A stretch of 64,000 nucleotides of DNA from Biscogniauxia marginata. Lineage: Eukaryota > Ascomycota > Sordariomycetes > Xylariales > Xylariaceae. The notes beneath the pieces are model-generated. The model searched no databases, was not told the DNA's origin, and saw only the letters and a program-made list of their open reading frames with translations. The position numbers and the translations under genes are program-made. Every line of letters starts with the position of its first letter. Position 1 is the stretch's first letter. Where the stretch lies: assembly GCA_022695795.1 (NCBI GenBank), contig MU404123.1:1-64000 (forward strand). Direction: 5' to 3'. Positions 10,890-22,182 of the stretch are shown in pieces.

Positions 10890-12884
10890 ACCATACACAC
10901 GCGAAATAGGCCCCATTTCGGCGTTGGCATAGTCCTTATAATACATACAAGTGGATATGTACAGTGTGTCCTAGGAGGAAAGAATGGTATGTGGATGAAA
11001 TTGCTACTGAGATTCTGAAATATTGTGAAAAATGCAGATTCTTATTATCGTACACAGATTAACTAGAGATCAATCTACCTCATCTAAATGTAAACTCAGA
11101 GAACTTCCTTCAAAATACGAGTTACAAAATCGTCTCTATACAGAAGATCCTTGCAGTGTAAACATAGCAACACCCGTAGCCTATATTCTTAGGTAAGAGG
11201 ATCTAATAGGAGAAATGTCATCTCCCTCAGAAGTTGTCTGTATTAGCAAATTCTTAGTTAACTACCTAGTCGGCTACGTGCATTGGGACAAACAACATGC
11301 TCAGAATCACACTCCTTATCCTTATGCTAATCTGGCAACCGTAGTGAGGTGTTTTCAACACCTTATCTCGAAGATCGGTTCTATCGACGTCCGTACAACA
11401 ACAAGATGTCTTAGGTCTCGGTCATACCATGGAGCCGTTTGGACGGAGGTTTTAGATATCAGACATCCGTCTGGGCTCCCGGAAGATATCATCAAATATT
11501 AGACGTCGGTACGCTTTGCTTGTGAAAAGTCTCAGAGCTAGATTGAGACTGTATTAAAGGCGATACTAACTTACAGGTCATCAGACGAAAAAAAATAAAA
11601 AAATTTTTAAAAAAAATAAAAATTTTATTTGCTACTGGAGCCCAGTGTCCCATAGAGGTAGAGAAAACTTCATCTAGCGCGTACATTCCTAATACTCTAC
11701 ACCGCCATGACTGCATGCACATAGGAGCGACAATAACAATAATGGCGCGGGCAGGTATCGTTGTCGGTATATATAAATGGCGATTTGTAGTTATGGTTGG
11801 TGGTGATTCGTTTGGGAGGGGCCGAGGTTGGTTTCGCAGCTCTCAGCCGCTCGGTCAAAAACTGGTGGACGGGCGAACGGATGGCTGAACTGCCAAGGGG
11901 AGCCCCCTAGATAAATAATAAAAAATAGTACGTGCATACGGCCGGATCGTCGCACGTGGCTTTACAATCCCACAGGCCCGGCCCGGATTACTGACCCCAG
12001 GGGCCATGTCTCAGTCCCGAGATGGGCTTCGAGAAAGGGGACACGAATAGAAAATATTTGGCCTCTGCAAGCCACCCGACCGCGCGCAAAATGGTGGCTA
12101 CGGAGCAAATGGGGATATGTTAGGTCTCCTGGGCGTAACGCCGGCCAACGCATATGCAGCACCGATTACGAAGTATATCAGGCGCGCGGCTTCTTGTCGG
12201 TCTAGGCCTATGATGTCTCAAATTTTCATGACGCGCTACAGCTGAAGCCCAATAGTTTCGCGCAGGATCGATATAACCCATCCCTTGCTATGCGTGATTC
12301 CAGTGTCCTTCGACGGGGAATTGATCCAGGACGCTGTCGCATTGGACATGCTTCACATGCTCCCACGAGTCGGCAAGGCCCCCAACTGCTGAAATGTCAC
12401 GCTTATGCACGTCATGTCGCACTCAATCAGACCCGTGCATATGTTCATTGGCACTTATGGCCTGAAAAATAATAGTAAGACAGGATGTATGCACCAGTGC
12501 GTGACGGTTTATCTATTAGTACTAATACGTTGAGAAATTCCCCTTCCGTGCTGCCGGTCTTGATCGGCGTGTCGCACGTGCTCTGTCTGTTGATTGGGAA
12601 GACAATCCTAGCGGAATGAGGAACATAGGAAATTAATGCAGATGTGTTAATGAACCCCTATTTGTGGTGGCAACATCGGTTATAATTAAAACAAAAGTCA
12701 ATACTCTATATTTAGATCCCCCGCATTGGCTGATACTATGGTAAGAATTCTCCAAAAATGAACTCTAAGGGAAATATTGGTACAGGCTGAGAAAAACAGG
12801 CTCTATCGACGTTTATGATATACCATTACAACGTAGTTTGTACAGAAAAAAGCATGAATTCTGTGGTCGTGCTAGCAAAAACCC
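10890..12884. other. gene-free region with an A/T homopolymer tract
   Basis: About 2 kb with no supported gene. It contains an A/T-only block at about 11588-11630 (runs of A and T arranged almost as an inverted repeat). A 95-codon ORF at 11215-11502 has no recognisable domain. Most of it probably serves as 3' flank of the regulator at 12885 or is decayed sequence. Confidence 0.5.
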
Positions 12885-14072
12885 TCATACCCGGCGCAGG
12901 ACATCCATAGTTGTATTAGAAATCCCCCGTAGATTCGTTCGTAAATCCTCCTCTAATTGTCTGAAAACTGCCGTAGAGATGATATCGGCTTTATTAGACA
13001 TGTTGGCCAGAGATGGGCCTGCACTCTTAGAGCTTGCAGTAAACCTTCGGAGGCGTCGTAAAAGTCGTTCGATGAACTTCACGACGACCTGCAAGTCTTC
13101 CAGGATCACTTCCGTGCTCTCTATAGCCCCGAACTCTTGCGTCATCCGTGAAAATCTCGCCATGATCTCGAGGCCGATGAGGACCATGAATAGCCTCGTG
13201 TGATCGTCTGTCGTGAAGCAGTCGCACTCGATCATCTGCAATGTCTGATCTATCGTCTCCCGACTTGCGACTTCCGTCGACACTAAGCCGTTCTTCAATG
13301 CCATGAGAATGGTTGACGCCAGGGAAAGGCAGTCGTGCTGAGTGCTGAACACGGCGCTGGTGTTCGATGGAAACGCATGACACGGGGTCTCTGGCGGGGT
13401 ACAGAATGCAGTCGGCGGAGTGTGTGAAAATCCCGCAGCTTGGTACTCGAAGCCTGGCGAAAGACTTGCTACGCTCGAAACGCTCCGTGAGTGGCTCCCT
13501 CCGCTATCTGAGCGAGGTCCTGAATCTAAGCAATGGGTGAAGTTCATCGTCCCTATGGATGAACCGACTGCCAACGATAGATCGGAAGTAGGTGGTGTCG
13601 AAGCCTGGAGTTCCTGAGTCGACCAAGACGTCACCGAGGCCGCAATTCCATTGAAGTGTGGCTGCATGAGGGGTTGAGGAATAGACGAGTCATAGCCAAA
13701 ATCGACGCATCCGTTAAACACAGTTGGTGAGCCTGTGCCAAGTGAGAGCCCCGTGTTTACATCGTTCAACCAAGAGTACTGTAAGTCGCCCGGATCTGTT
13801 GAGGGAGAAGATGCCGCTGACTGGCTTGGAAGCAGTGCTCGTGGACTAGACGGTGTCGTGCTTGACCTATTCTCATCGCTGACCATGTTCCTCAGCTTAG
13901 TGGCAGCGGGTAGTCGTCCGTAGCGATGCGAAAGACCATATGAGCAAGCCAGGCCTCTCTCGCTACATCTCGCGCAAAGTGGCTTCTCCTTGCTGCATTT
14001 GACCTTTGCACCAGCGCAGTGCGTACAGCTATCCTTGTATTTTTGCCGTGTTCGAATCTGTCTTCCGGTCAT
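12885..14072 (-). CDS. AflR-type Zn2Cys6 transcription factor
   Basis: Single exon, 395 aa from ATG. The N terminus carries a binuclear zinc cluster with Cys at 16, 19, 26, 33, 36 and 43 (C-x2-C-x6-C-x6-C-x2-C-x6-C). The six-residue spacing with CSKEKPLCARC and the following YGLSHRYGR linker is typical of the AflR group of secondary-metabolism regulators. A Ser/Pro-rich middle (about 60-220) is followed by a helical C-terminal part (LASTILMALKN...LQMIECDCF...FIERLLRRLRRFT) matching the AflR C-terminal domain layout. It acts in the nucleus as a pathway-specific activator in known relatives. No intact biosynthetic backbone gene lies nearby; the adjacent 14-19.8 kb holds only relics, so its present target is unclear. 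Confidence 0.92.
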   Translation of the reverse strand: MTGRQIRTRQKYKDSCTHCAGAKVKCSKEKPLCARCSERGLACSYGLSHRYGRLPAATKLRNMVSDENRSSTTPSSPRALLPSQSAASSPSTDPGDLQYSWLNDVNTGLSLGTGSPTVFNGCVDFGYDSSIPQPLMQPHFNGIAASVTSWSTQELQASTPPTSDLSLAVGSSIGTMNFTHCLDSGPRSDSGGSHSRSVSSVASLSPGFEYQAAGFSHTPPTAFCTPPETPCHAFPSNTSAVFSTQHDCLSLASTILMALKNGLVSTEVASRETIDQTLQMIECDCFTTDDHTRLFMVLIGLEIMARFSRMTQEFGAIESTEVILEDLQVVVKFIERLLRRLRRFTASSKSAGPSLANMSNKADIISTAVFRQLEEDLRTNLRGISNTTMDVLRRV

Positions 14073-16714
14073 TGTGTAATATTTTAGTTTTAATCGAGTA
14101 CAATATTAGCATCAAAAGCCAACAAAAGGTTAGAGGAGGGTTGCGAAGTTGATGGCGTGTATAAGTATACGGCTCATCCCTCTCAACCTTGTAGGGCTTA
14201 GCCAAACATAAGTAAGCACCGATTTAGGGGTCTGGACAGACAAGCAGCCCAATCTGTATGTGGCGCTTTCTGCATCTGCTTAGGCCAGGAACATGTATTC
14301 AGCCATGTTTTTCGCCAGTCGCTCAGTGAATTGGGTAGGGCGACAGGTGGGTGTAGGCCTTACATAATGTAGGATAATGTCATCACTGCAGCAAGACGTC
14401 CATTCGCTGCTGCAGACTAGCTGGTACAAGCCACCAACATACTGGCTACGACGCTGAAATTGGCATAGTCTCGTGAACAGATGGTGGTGTTACCACCAGT
14501 CTCCGTATTATCCGGACTTGCCCAAAGCATACTCTTGCGGTCGTCTATTTAAACTCGAACCAGGATTTCCGGCTTGTATAGGCTTCTGCAGATCATTTCG
14601 ACAGGGGGTATCATCCTCTTCGCCTAAGAAAGCCACTTTGGTCGACCGGATGCCTAGTATGGTAGGTTAAATGGGGCGACTCCAAGAGTGTAAGTCGACG
14701 CACTATATGTGTGTATATGCTAAGATCCCTGCGATCTTCAGCCCAAGCTAAATCAGCGTTACAGCAGCCATATCGTGGTAATGCAACGGCCAGTTTCCGC
14801 CATCCCTCGAGATTGCCGGCTTACAGTGTCCCTAACATGTTCAATCTCTCTAGCTTTAAGTACTGACCGAGGGGCGCTGGTCGATGATTAAATACCCTAG
14901 ATGATTATGGGTTTATTGGTCCTCCTGCTGCCACGCTCATTGTTAGACTTAGCCTCACTCTAGGCGTCAAACGCCTACTATGAGTGCGTATTTCACAAGC
15001 AGCGGTGAACATGGCGATGGTGACCAGTATTTCTGAGCTTCGTATGGGCAGACCATCAGGTATATTCAAGCATGCTCAGTATTCGTGCAGCAAGCCTTAG
15101 ATACATCGAATTCCACTACACAGGTGTGGGGATATCGCAAAGACTCCTGGACTATGCACAGAACTTATCACATCTAGATGGTTTTTCTTACCATGTCTCA
15201 ACCCCCCGCTGCATTGCTGCACCGTTACATGCGGGCTGTGATCCTTCGTGAGCATGTGGAAGTCGGTAGCCGCTGTATGGTACCCCGGAAACCCTTCCCT
15301 GTTGGGCTTGGCAAGATCAGCGCTGCACCTAAGATCGGATGAATATCAGGCCATGTGGCAGAGAGACTGGTGGTTATCAGCCTCCCGAAAGACGGAGTCG
15401 ATCAACTCAATTCTGAAACTGATGTTTTCTGATCAAGTTAAGAATTAATAGACTAGCTCGATCTATATCGTAGAGTACCTAGCTATCAGTAATTCCGCTA
15501 TACTTGGAGTGCTGGTAGCCGGAAAACAACGTAATTGTTAGCCCAAGCTCACCCCTCAATCCGCCATCATAGCTAGGGACATGTAGTAGCTAACCACGAA
15601 TATGAAGGCTTGCCCTGTGAAACACGGGCACGCCCCAACTATTATGCTTCAAAGGATTTGGAATAAAAAAAGGTCAGCCTGGAACTCATTAAAGATGCTG
15701 TACACATGTAACCTACAGGCCAGCATCATAGTGCACGATGACTAAACATTATCCCAGTCTGTCAGTGCAGATATCAGTTGCGTCACCGAGCCCTGTCTTA
15801 CAAAAGGCGTGCCCGCAATATTCCGCTTATTGTGCAAGTGACCGCCATTCCCCAGTTGATCCATTCCGCAGCAACCCCAGTCGCGGTGTAAGTCCCTCGC
15901 AGAACGCCTCACGCGCGCGTGGAGAAGAGTGCCTCGGCTGAACGCTAAGGTGAAGCTTGGAGGCAGCCGTTAGGCTTGGCACATACAGCCCCTAGTCTTG
16001 TTTATGAACAAGCTGTATAGTGCGCTACTACCTGCATAGCCGCGCAAATAACTACGCTTCCTCTGCATGGCCTTCCACGATTATATCGCTAGACATGCTT
16101 TCGCCTCGTTGTCTTTCGTACGTCATGCCGCCCGTGACTTGTCAGCTCTGCCACCGAGACTCCTCAAGTCATTAGGCTCTCAGATATCAGCTGATAGGCA
16201 ACGTGTTTGTTGATGAGTGTTCCCTGGTGGACTCGGTGACTCTAAATGGTCTCTTCACTTGGAAGAAGAAAGTAAAGCACATATAAAAGGAGCGGGTCGT
16301 ATTTCGAAGACCGTACGTCATCGTAAGGTATCGCATTAGACCGAGTGTCAACTACCGTCTTCGGAACGCCATGTTTCCTACAGTAGTTGCAAAGTAATTA
16401 TTACAATTTTGCTCTGACAGCTACTCGACGAGCTACTGATAAAAGCTATCGTTGGAGATCGAATTCGATCGTTGAAAGTAGGGGCAGGATATGATCGATA
16501 CATCGAAATTAGCATGGATCATATATACGTGATATAATAAGATACTGAGATTCTCAGGAAACATTTCTGAAAGTTGAGGCGCGAAGACCTTAGTATGGAC
16601 CTAGATAGCACAATATAAATGATCTCATCACGACGCCTATTAGCTACACGTCTGACTATTTAGAGAAGAAGAAGTTTCACATTTGCATAAAAGGGTCTGC
16701 CATTCCTTCTTTAG
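14073..16714. other. gene-poor, apparently decayed region
   Basis: 2.6 kb upstream of the AflR-type regulator. Small ORFs (14473-14670, 15248-15448, 15738-15941 plus) have no recognisable domains. Some stretches around 15000-15400 look protein-like in short broken pieces on both strands, but I could not assign a family. It contains the promoter of the regulator. Confidence 0.45.
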
Positions 16715-16960
16715 TCGGTCCCGGACTCGTCTTTCGCTTCATCCTTAATATTCTCGGGCACTACGACGTCAATCAAGGCTTCGGGTCCTTCGCCACTGGC
16801 AAGTTCGGACTACGCGCACTGTTTTAGTATTTAGCACGAGAATTTGACCCCAACGGTGTCCACGTAGCCCTGAAGTTTATTTTATTGATACACCTCGAGT
16901 AAGGGAGATTTCCAAATATATGGAAGGAAAGATGATCAAACCGGAAGCTGCTAGTTAAAG
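16715..16960 (+). pseudogene. short-chain dehydrogenase (SDR) relic, C-terminal part
   Basis: Broken reading frames preserve the order of an SDR C-terminal half. LIFSGTTTSIKA lies in one frame. A one-base shift leads to GFGSFATGKFGLRAL (the family's ASFASGKFALRAL region, normally with the catalytic lysine nearby). A stop is followed by LAREFDPNGVHVAL, another shift, and IDTPRVREISKYMEGKMIKP (about 16885-16945). No Rossmann N-terminal half is recognisable upstream. The gene is clearly dead. It lies on the same strand as the hydrolase relic at 18385, in the decayed zone beside the AflR-type regulator. Confidence 0.72.
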
Positions 16961-18384
16961 ATTCCCAGCTAGTTTCAGAGTCAACTTTTATAGATAATTT
17001 CGAAGATTACTGAAAACTATACGTCTTCACATACTCAGCATCGCTCAGTTCTAATACAGGAGATGGAATGAGACCATTTACAGAGAACTTTTAACCTGCC
17101 ACGGACATGTGGCCCATGGATCAAGATGTATATAGTACTTAGATAGGTGGGCCTAGAGAGGAGCTTTCCCTTTCCAGCGCAAGAACAAGTTATATTCGTA
17201 CCCTTACATAACCAGTGTACATAAGCAATCGTATTTATAATTCTATTTTGTTTTATCTTATATGTCGCCTTGTAAGAACTATTCATCACTCATGTCGACC
17301 ATCTGTTTTATCGACTTTGATTATTATCATATTCTCCGGTTTTGTAGTCTACATAGGTCCTAGTAATTCAGAAAAAGTTATACTCTTTCAAACTGATAGA
17401 ACTCCCCTTATTTTTGTTGGTACGATACCTAAGGAAATCTCAAATATAGCGGCAAGCATTTCTCAAGGTTGCGATTGCGTACAGACAAATACTGAACTAT
17501 TGCTGAGATAAGTCTGTTGCTTCTGAGTCCGCCTACTCCCAGATATGATTTACAAATTCATTTGAAACCTTGAATTTATCATCATGCCCATGCGAGCTGT
17601 TTTTGGGCTCCTACGCCACCTAGGTAGATCATATACTCTCCTCTCATGATTCAACAAGTAAATTGAGAATAACCGTCCCCTTTGGTTTGTTTAAGGCCGT
17701 AAGAGACAGGAGGGGTAGTGCAGTCACTTTATACATACGAATACTAGACACCTCGTACTCTTATGATTTGTATGCAAAGATATCTTGGAAGGTTCTGCTC
17801 AAATATCACTCGCATGGACTATTTATGAAATCCAGGCTTGAAAGCAAAATATAATAAACTCCGCAGCTAGTAGTAATGCTCTATAAACTTGGTAGGGCAA
17901 TGACTAGCGTTAACAGGGTTTTATACTGCTATTCCATGGCGACGCAATAACCTTCTAGGGCTAGTCAACCTATACTAACTTGTGTATGTATATGTCTCAG
18001 TCAGGAGAGTCTCACAGCTTGCAATGGTGTAATACAAGATAAAAGGGTGTTTGAGAGATAAAGAAACTAGTCAGGTGTAAAAGAGCCATCTATCTGTGTA
18101 CCTCTAGTTCTAGCCCTTCGTAAAACGACAACTTTGCAACCTATCCCAAAGGGAGGCCTGCGTCGTGACAGCATCTCGTGATATTTTTGAGGGAGTAGTT
18201 ATCCTTACGGGCACCTGTCACGACCTTGGCGGTTAGTCTTGATGATCTAGAGCACTCCTGAGCCAAGCCGGTTGGTCATCGGCTCGGGTCCTTCTATTGG
18301 CAGTTAAAAGGTAGTTTGTTAATACATTGATGAGCACCGAGGATACCAGGCTGCATTGCATGAAATAATGTGAGCACATATATA
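16961..18384. other. AT-rich region without a supported gene
   Basis: About 1.4 kb. ORFs at 17035-17289 (-), 17215-17511 (+) and 17663-17854 (+) show no domain and lack a convincing start or splice structure. The local sequence is AT-rich with frequent stops in all frames, consistent with decay. Confidence 0.45.
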
Positions 18385-19620
18385 ATGTCTTCACTGAATT
18401 CAAAATGTGACCTCAAGCCCAATATTCATGCGATCTCTTCCCAACTGAGCCCAACGGTCAAATCCTCGCCCTTCTTGGACACCCTCGTGTGAATAGCACA
18501 TTTTCTAACGTTCTTGCCCCTATGAAATATTGTCTTTCCCGTGATATGCTATTCCATATGTCCAAACATTTTGTCTAGCGTTAGTACTAGTGCCGAAAAC
18601 GTCGTATTCGTCGACCCCCGAGATCCGAACAATTCATCAGCTGTTCTAGAGTTTCTTGCTTCTTCCTCTGCCAATTCTATTAGCAGTGAAGGACAACTTG
18701 TGAGTGCAACCTACCGGATAGATGGGGTCTACTGTCGGCCTCGCCACCCGACGCATCCGCGGTAGATTTTACAGGTGCTCGTGCATGTGATCATTTATGA
18801 TAAGTCGTGTGAGCAGGACTTGGCTCCCCGCCGCTCTGAGACTAGAAGTTCTATGCGAGTTCACAACCACACTCTCGCAATCGATAGATCTGGACGTGGT
18901 AGAAATATAGCATTCCTTGGTCTCTTTAATGTAATTTAGAGGTTCCTCGGCTTAGACTTCGTTCACGAGGCTGTCCAGAGTATCAAAGCGGGTCAGCTAC
19001 CAGGAGTGGATCGATTCTCCAGCATCGTTTATTTGGGTCATTCATGTAGTTATTCACTTGGCATTCTCCTTGCCAGCCAGCGCCCAGAAGTTATCAATAC
19101 CTTCATCATGACTGGGCTTTCCTCTACCGTAGTTAACCGAAAATAGACCCTGGAATCTTTCAGAACTGCCGCAACTATTAGTCCTCGATTGAAAGATTTT
19201 CCGCTTGAGTATCTTACCATGTCAACCGTAGAGGCAAGGGCAGTAGCCTTCTATCGGCCGCATTTGACCGGTCGCTGGCTCAGTACGATTCCAGCATTGA
19301 AGATATTGTTAGTGTGTGAGAGTTAATACCCCCAGGACTACAGCCAACAGCCCAACATTGTCCACGTCATACATAGGACATGCACTCGTGGTTGCTGGGA
19401 GCTCAAATGCACTTGTCTGCTCCGAAGCTCCGAATACCTGCGCGTTCACTCTTGAAAAGACTAGACCAGAATGTTTTACCGCGGCGTCATATGAATAGGT
19501 AGTTGTACCAAATACCGGACACTGCTTGATCATCTACCATTCCGAACCTATGGTGTTCGAGTCTGCGCACAAGCGGCTGGAGGAGACCGAGCTTGGAAAG
19601 TTTCATCATAGATGTAGTCA
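18385..19620 (+). pseudogene. alpha/beta-hydrolase relic
   Basis: Starts with a plausible ATG (MSSLNSKCDLKP...) and then meets stops and frame changes. The order of a secreted or cytosolic fungal AB-hydrolase survives. There is a strand region around VDPRDPNNSSAVLEFLAS (18610), an RFSSIVYLGHSCSYSLGILL segment at the nucleophile elbow (about 19010-19065), then EVINTFIMTGLSSTVVNRK followed by a stop. LKDFPLEYLTMST lies near 19190. After a shift, IGHALVVAGSSNALVCSE (acid region, about 19373-19425) and VVVPNTGHCLI with the catalytic histidine (about 19500) follow. Several nonsense codons make it non-functional. It ends close to the convergent dehydrogenase gene. Confidence 0.72.
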
Positions 19621-19876
19621 CAAGTCCTAACCCTAGGACCTAAATGGATGAGGCTTCAAGGACTTATTCCGCCCCTTTCTTTTTCTTTTACTTTCTTATT
19701 TGTTCGAGTACCTATAGTCGTTAGGAATAGGCAAACCATCTCGATACATCGGGATGCCAGGTATCCAATCTAACCGATCCATAATTTGTACATCCCGCAA
19801 TGAAGTCCGCTACTGCTGCACACTGTGTTCATCTGCTGCGGCCAGGCCTCGCGCTCCTAACGAGCCAGATCTACCT

Positions 19877-21135
19877 CTAAGTTTGGAATGTATCTTCCAC
19901 CTGTTCATTGGGACCAGCAATCAGAATCTTGATTGCCTCACCTCCTTTGACCGTCTTGAAGGCCTCTTCTGCTCGTTTGAAAGGCACAATCTGGGTGACG
20001 AGTTTCTTGATGTCAACACTACCATTGGCCACTAGCTCAACAGACAGTTTGAAATCGCCAGAGCCGTACCGGAAACTACCTTTGGCGGTGACCTCTTTCT
20101 GGCACAGACTCATAATAGGGAACGTGATATCCGCCTTACCCATTCCTCCTTGGACGAAGACACCTCCCATTCTCACCACATGTAATGAAGCCTGAATAGA
20201 AGGCTCAGCACCGCTGGCGTCAATGACCACGTCCGCTCCCTGGCCAAGATCGCATTGTTCAATTATTGCTTTCGCGTTGTCTTCGGCGGGAATACGCTGT
20301 GAAAGGTAGGTATGGGTAGCTGCGAACTCTCTGGCGAAATCGAGCTTCGACTGGACTATATCAACGCTCACGACTTTGGATGCTCCGAAGGCCTTAGCAA
20401 CTGAAGCGCAAAGCAGCCCAACCGGGCCAGCACCCATGACCACAACGCTTGCTCCTGGGGTGATCTGTGCTTGTCTGACAATATGAACCGCAACTGCCAG
20501 AGGCTCGATCAGGGCACCCTCTTGCAGAGAAATATGATCCGGTAATTTGTAGCAGAAGTCGAATGGTGCCACCCAAAAGCCCGTCAGAGTACCATCGTAA
20601 GGAGGCGTAGCCGCGAATACCATGTTATGGCAAAGGTTATAGTGGCCATCTAAGCAGTCGCTACAACGCCTACACGGATAGCCGGGTTCAAGGGTAACTC
20701 TGTCCCCGGGCTTAAGCGTCTTCACTGCGCTGCCTACTTCAACGATCGTGCCAGCCGACTCATGGCCTAAGACCATAGGGTCCGTAACGACGAAGTGACC
20801 GATAGCACCATGCTCCCAGTAGTGGACGTCGGATCCGCAAATTCCAGTATAGTTGATAGCTACAAGGACATCGGAGGGGGAAGAAAGCTTTGGAACTGGC
20901 CGTTCGCGAAACTCAACGTCGTGGGATTTGTTGAGGATGAAGGACAGGTTCTGTGCAGTTGGGTATTAGTGCCGGTCTAGACTGGGGCTTGCTTGGAAGC
21001 TGTACTTACACTGCTATCCTTTGGTAACAGGGAGGCTCTATTTTCTTGGCTATCGCTCGTAAAAGTGGGATCGGGAATAGCGGTAGGCTGGTGTGAGACT
21101 AGTTCCCCAGGTGACGAAGTAGAATGTATGGCCAT
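19877..21135 (-). CDS. zinc-dependent xylitol/sorbitol dehydrogenase (D-xylulose reductase-like MDR)
   Basis: Two exons, 21135-21010 and 20950-19877, joined by a 59-nt intron (GTAAGT donor, phase 0); 399 aa. This medium-chain dehydrogenase interconverts xylitol and D-xylulose, or sorbitol and fructose, with NAD+, in cytosolic pentose/polyol catabolism. Catalytic zinc ligands are visible: Cys80 in YTGICGSD and His105-Glu106 in GHESAG. Structural zinc Cys are at 135, 138, 141 and 149 ([15 protein letters not shown]). The Rossmann motif is [14 protein letters not shown], followed by [11 protein letters not shown], whose aspartate favours NAD+. A 42-residue Ser/Pro-rich N-terminal extension encoded by exon 1 is longer than in typical XDHs. 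An in-frame ATG further upstream (21198) also exists. A Zn2Cys6 regulator lies divergent and a sugar transporter follows, so these look like one module. Confidence 0.93.
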
Positions 21136-22182
21136 GGTTTGACTAACGGCGAAAGACGTGGCTGTTCTCGACGATAGAATTGCCCAGGGTGAGACCAAGG
21201 AAAGACGTGCTGTATATACTTGCAGAAAGTGGGCAAATAGACTCGGTATGCTGTCATAAAATAAGACAGGGAGCCAGGCTGTAGCTGGCGTGTTTACGAA
21301 CCGAACCTCTAGAGCGGCCGTCTCCTACGAGTAATGTAACAGAGGAGAGGCGATAACTTCACGTTGTCACTTACACCGATGCTTCCGTTCTTCCTCTGGT
21401 TCTTCCTCCGGACACGAGTTGATTTTTTACCATAACACATCTTTTTCTCACCGGTGCCAGGGCTTGTTCCTGTGTACTCCTGGGACACTTCACGGACACT
21501 TCACGATATCGTGTTTCCTCTGGCCGATAGAACCATCCACCGGACCCGAAGACGCGCTTACAGGAGGTACATAATTTCACAGCTATGCTTGGCGCTATTT
21601 TAGCGTTGTCTAGCTACGGGGAAGCCCCTGAAATAATCCACTAGTGCATTGCGTCAGTTCGCGTCGTGTATCGTTGCACGTACGGTGCCCGGACCCGTCC
21701 CCACGGGGTAGAATGTTCATTTCCTAATGGTAGGGAGGTATATTAATAGCCGTGACAGGTCTTTTCGCGCACAAGCAAAAGTACTAGAATCTTCCAGTTC
21801 AACCAAAACGCCGTGCATCATATATCAGGACTTGGATGGAGTCTTCCGCGGTACATTGACACGACCAAGAGAAAATAATTGATCACGGGGTTGACGGCGT
21901 AACTCGGCCGCTTGGCATAAGTAATAATTACGGCGACGCTAACAGATTACCGGGGATTACATAACGCCTTTCCCAATATGGCATTTTCCCCTTTTGGTTC
22001 CTAGTGGGAAAAACGGGGGGGCAAATGGGGTGCGGGGTACTACAAAAAACGCCCTTCCGCCGGAACCGAGGACTGTGTAAAACATACCGCAACACTGCCA
22101 CCCATTTTCATCGGAAATCCATCTTCTTCGAACCTAAGCCGCGGCCGGAGTTTTCAGCAATCAGGTCGTTGTAAGTATTTCG
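21136..22182. promoter_or_regulatory. divergent promoter region with candidate CreA-type sites
   Basis: About 1.05 kb between the 5' ends of the dehydrogenase (-) and the Zn2Cys6 regulator (+). GCGGGG at 22032-22037 and GTGGGG on the minus strand (CCCCAC at 21699-21704) fit the SYGGRG consensus for the carbon-catabolite repressor CreA. Such hexamers also occur by chance. No paired sites or inducer-specific motif were found. Confidence 0.35.

Noticed and set aside
11215..11502. 95-codon plus-strand ORF after the HET relic
   Set aside because: ATG-started but no domain or splice signals; not enough to call a gene.
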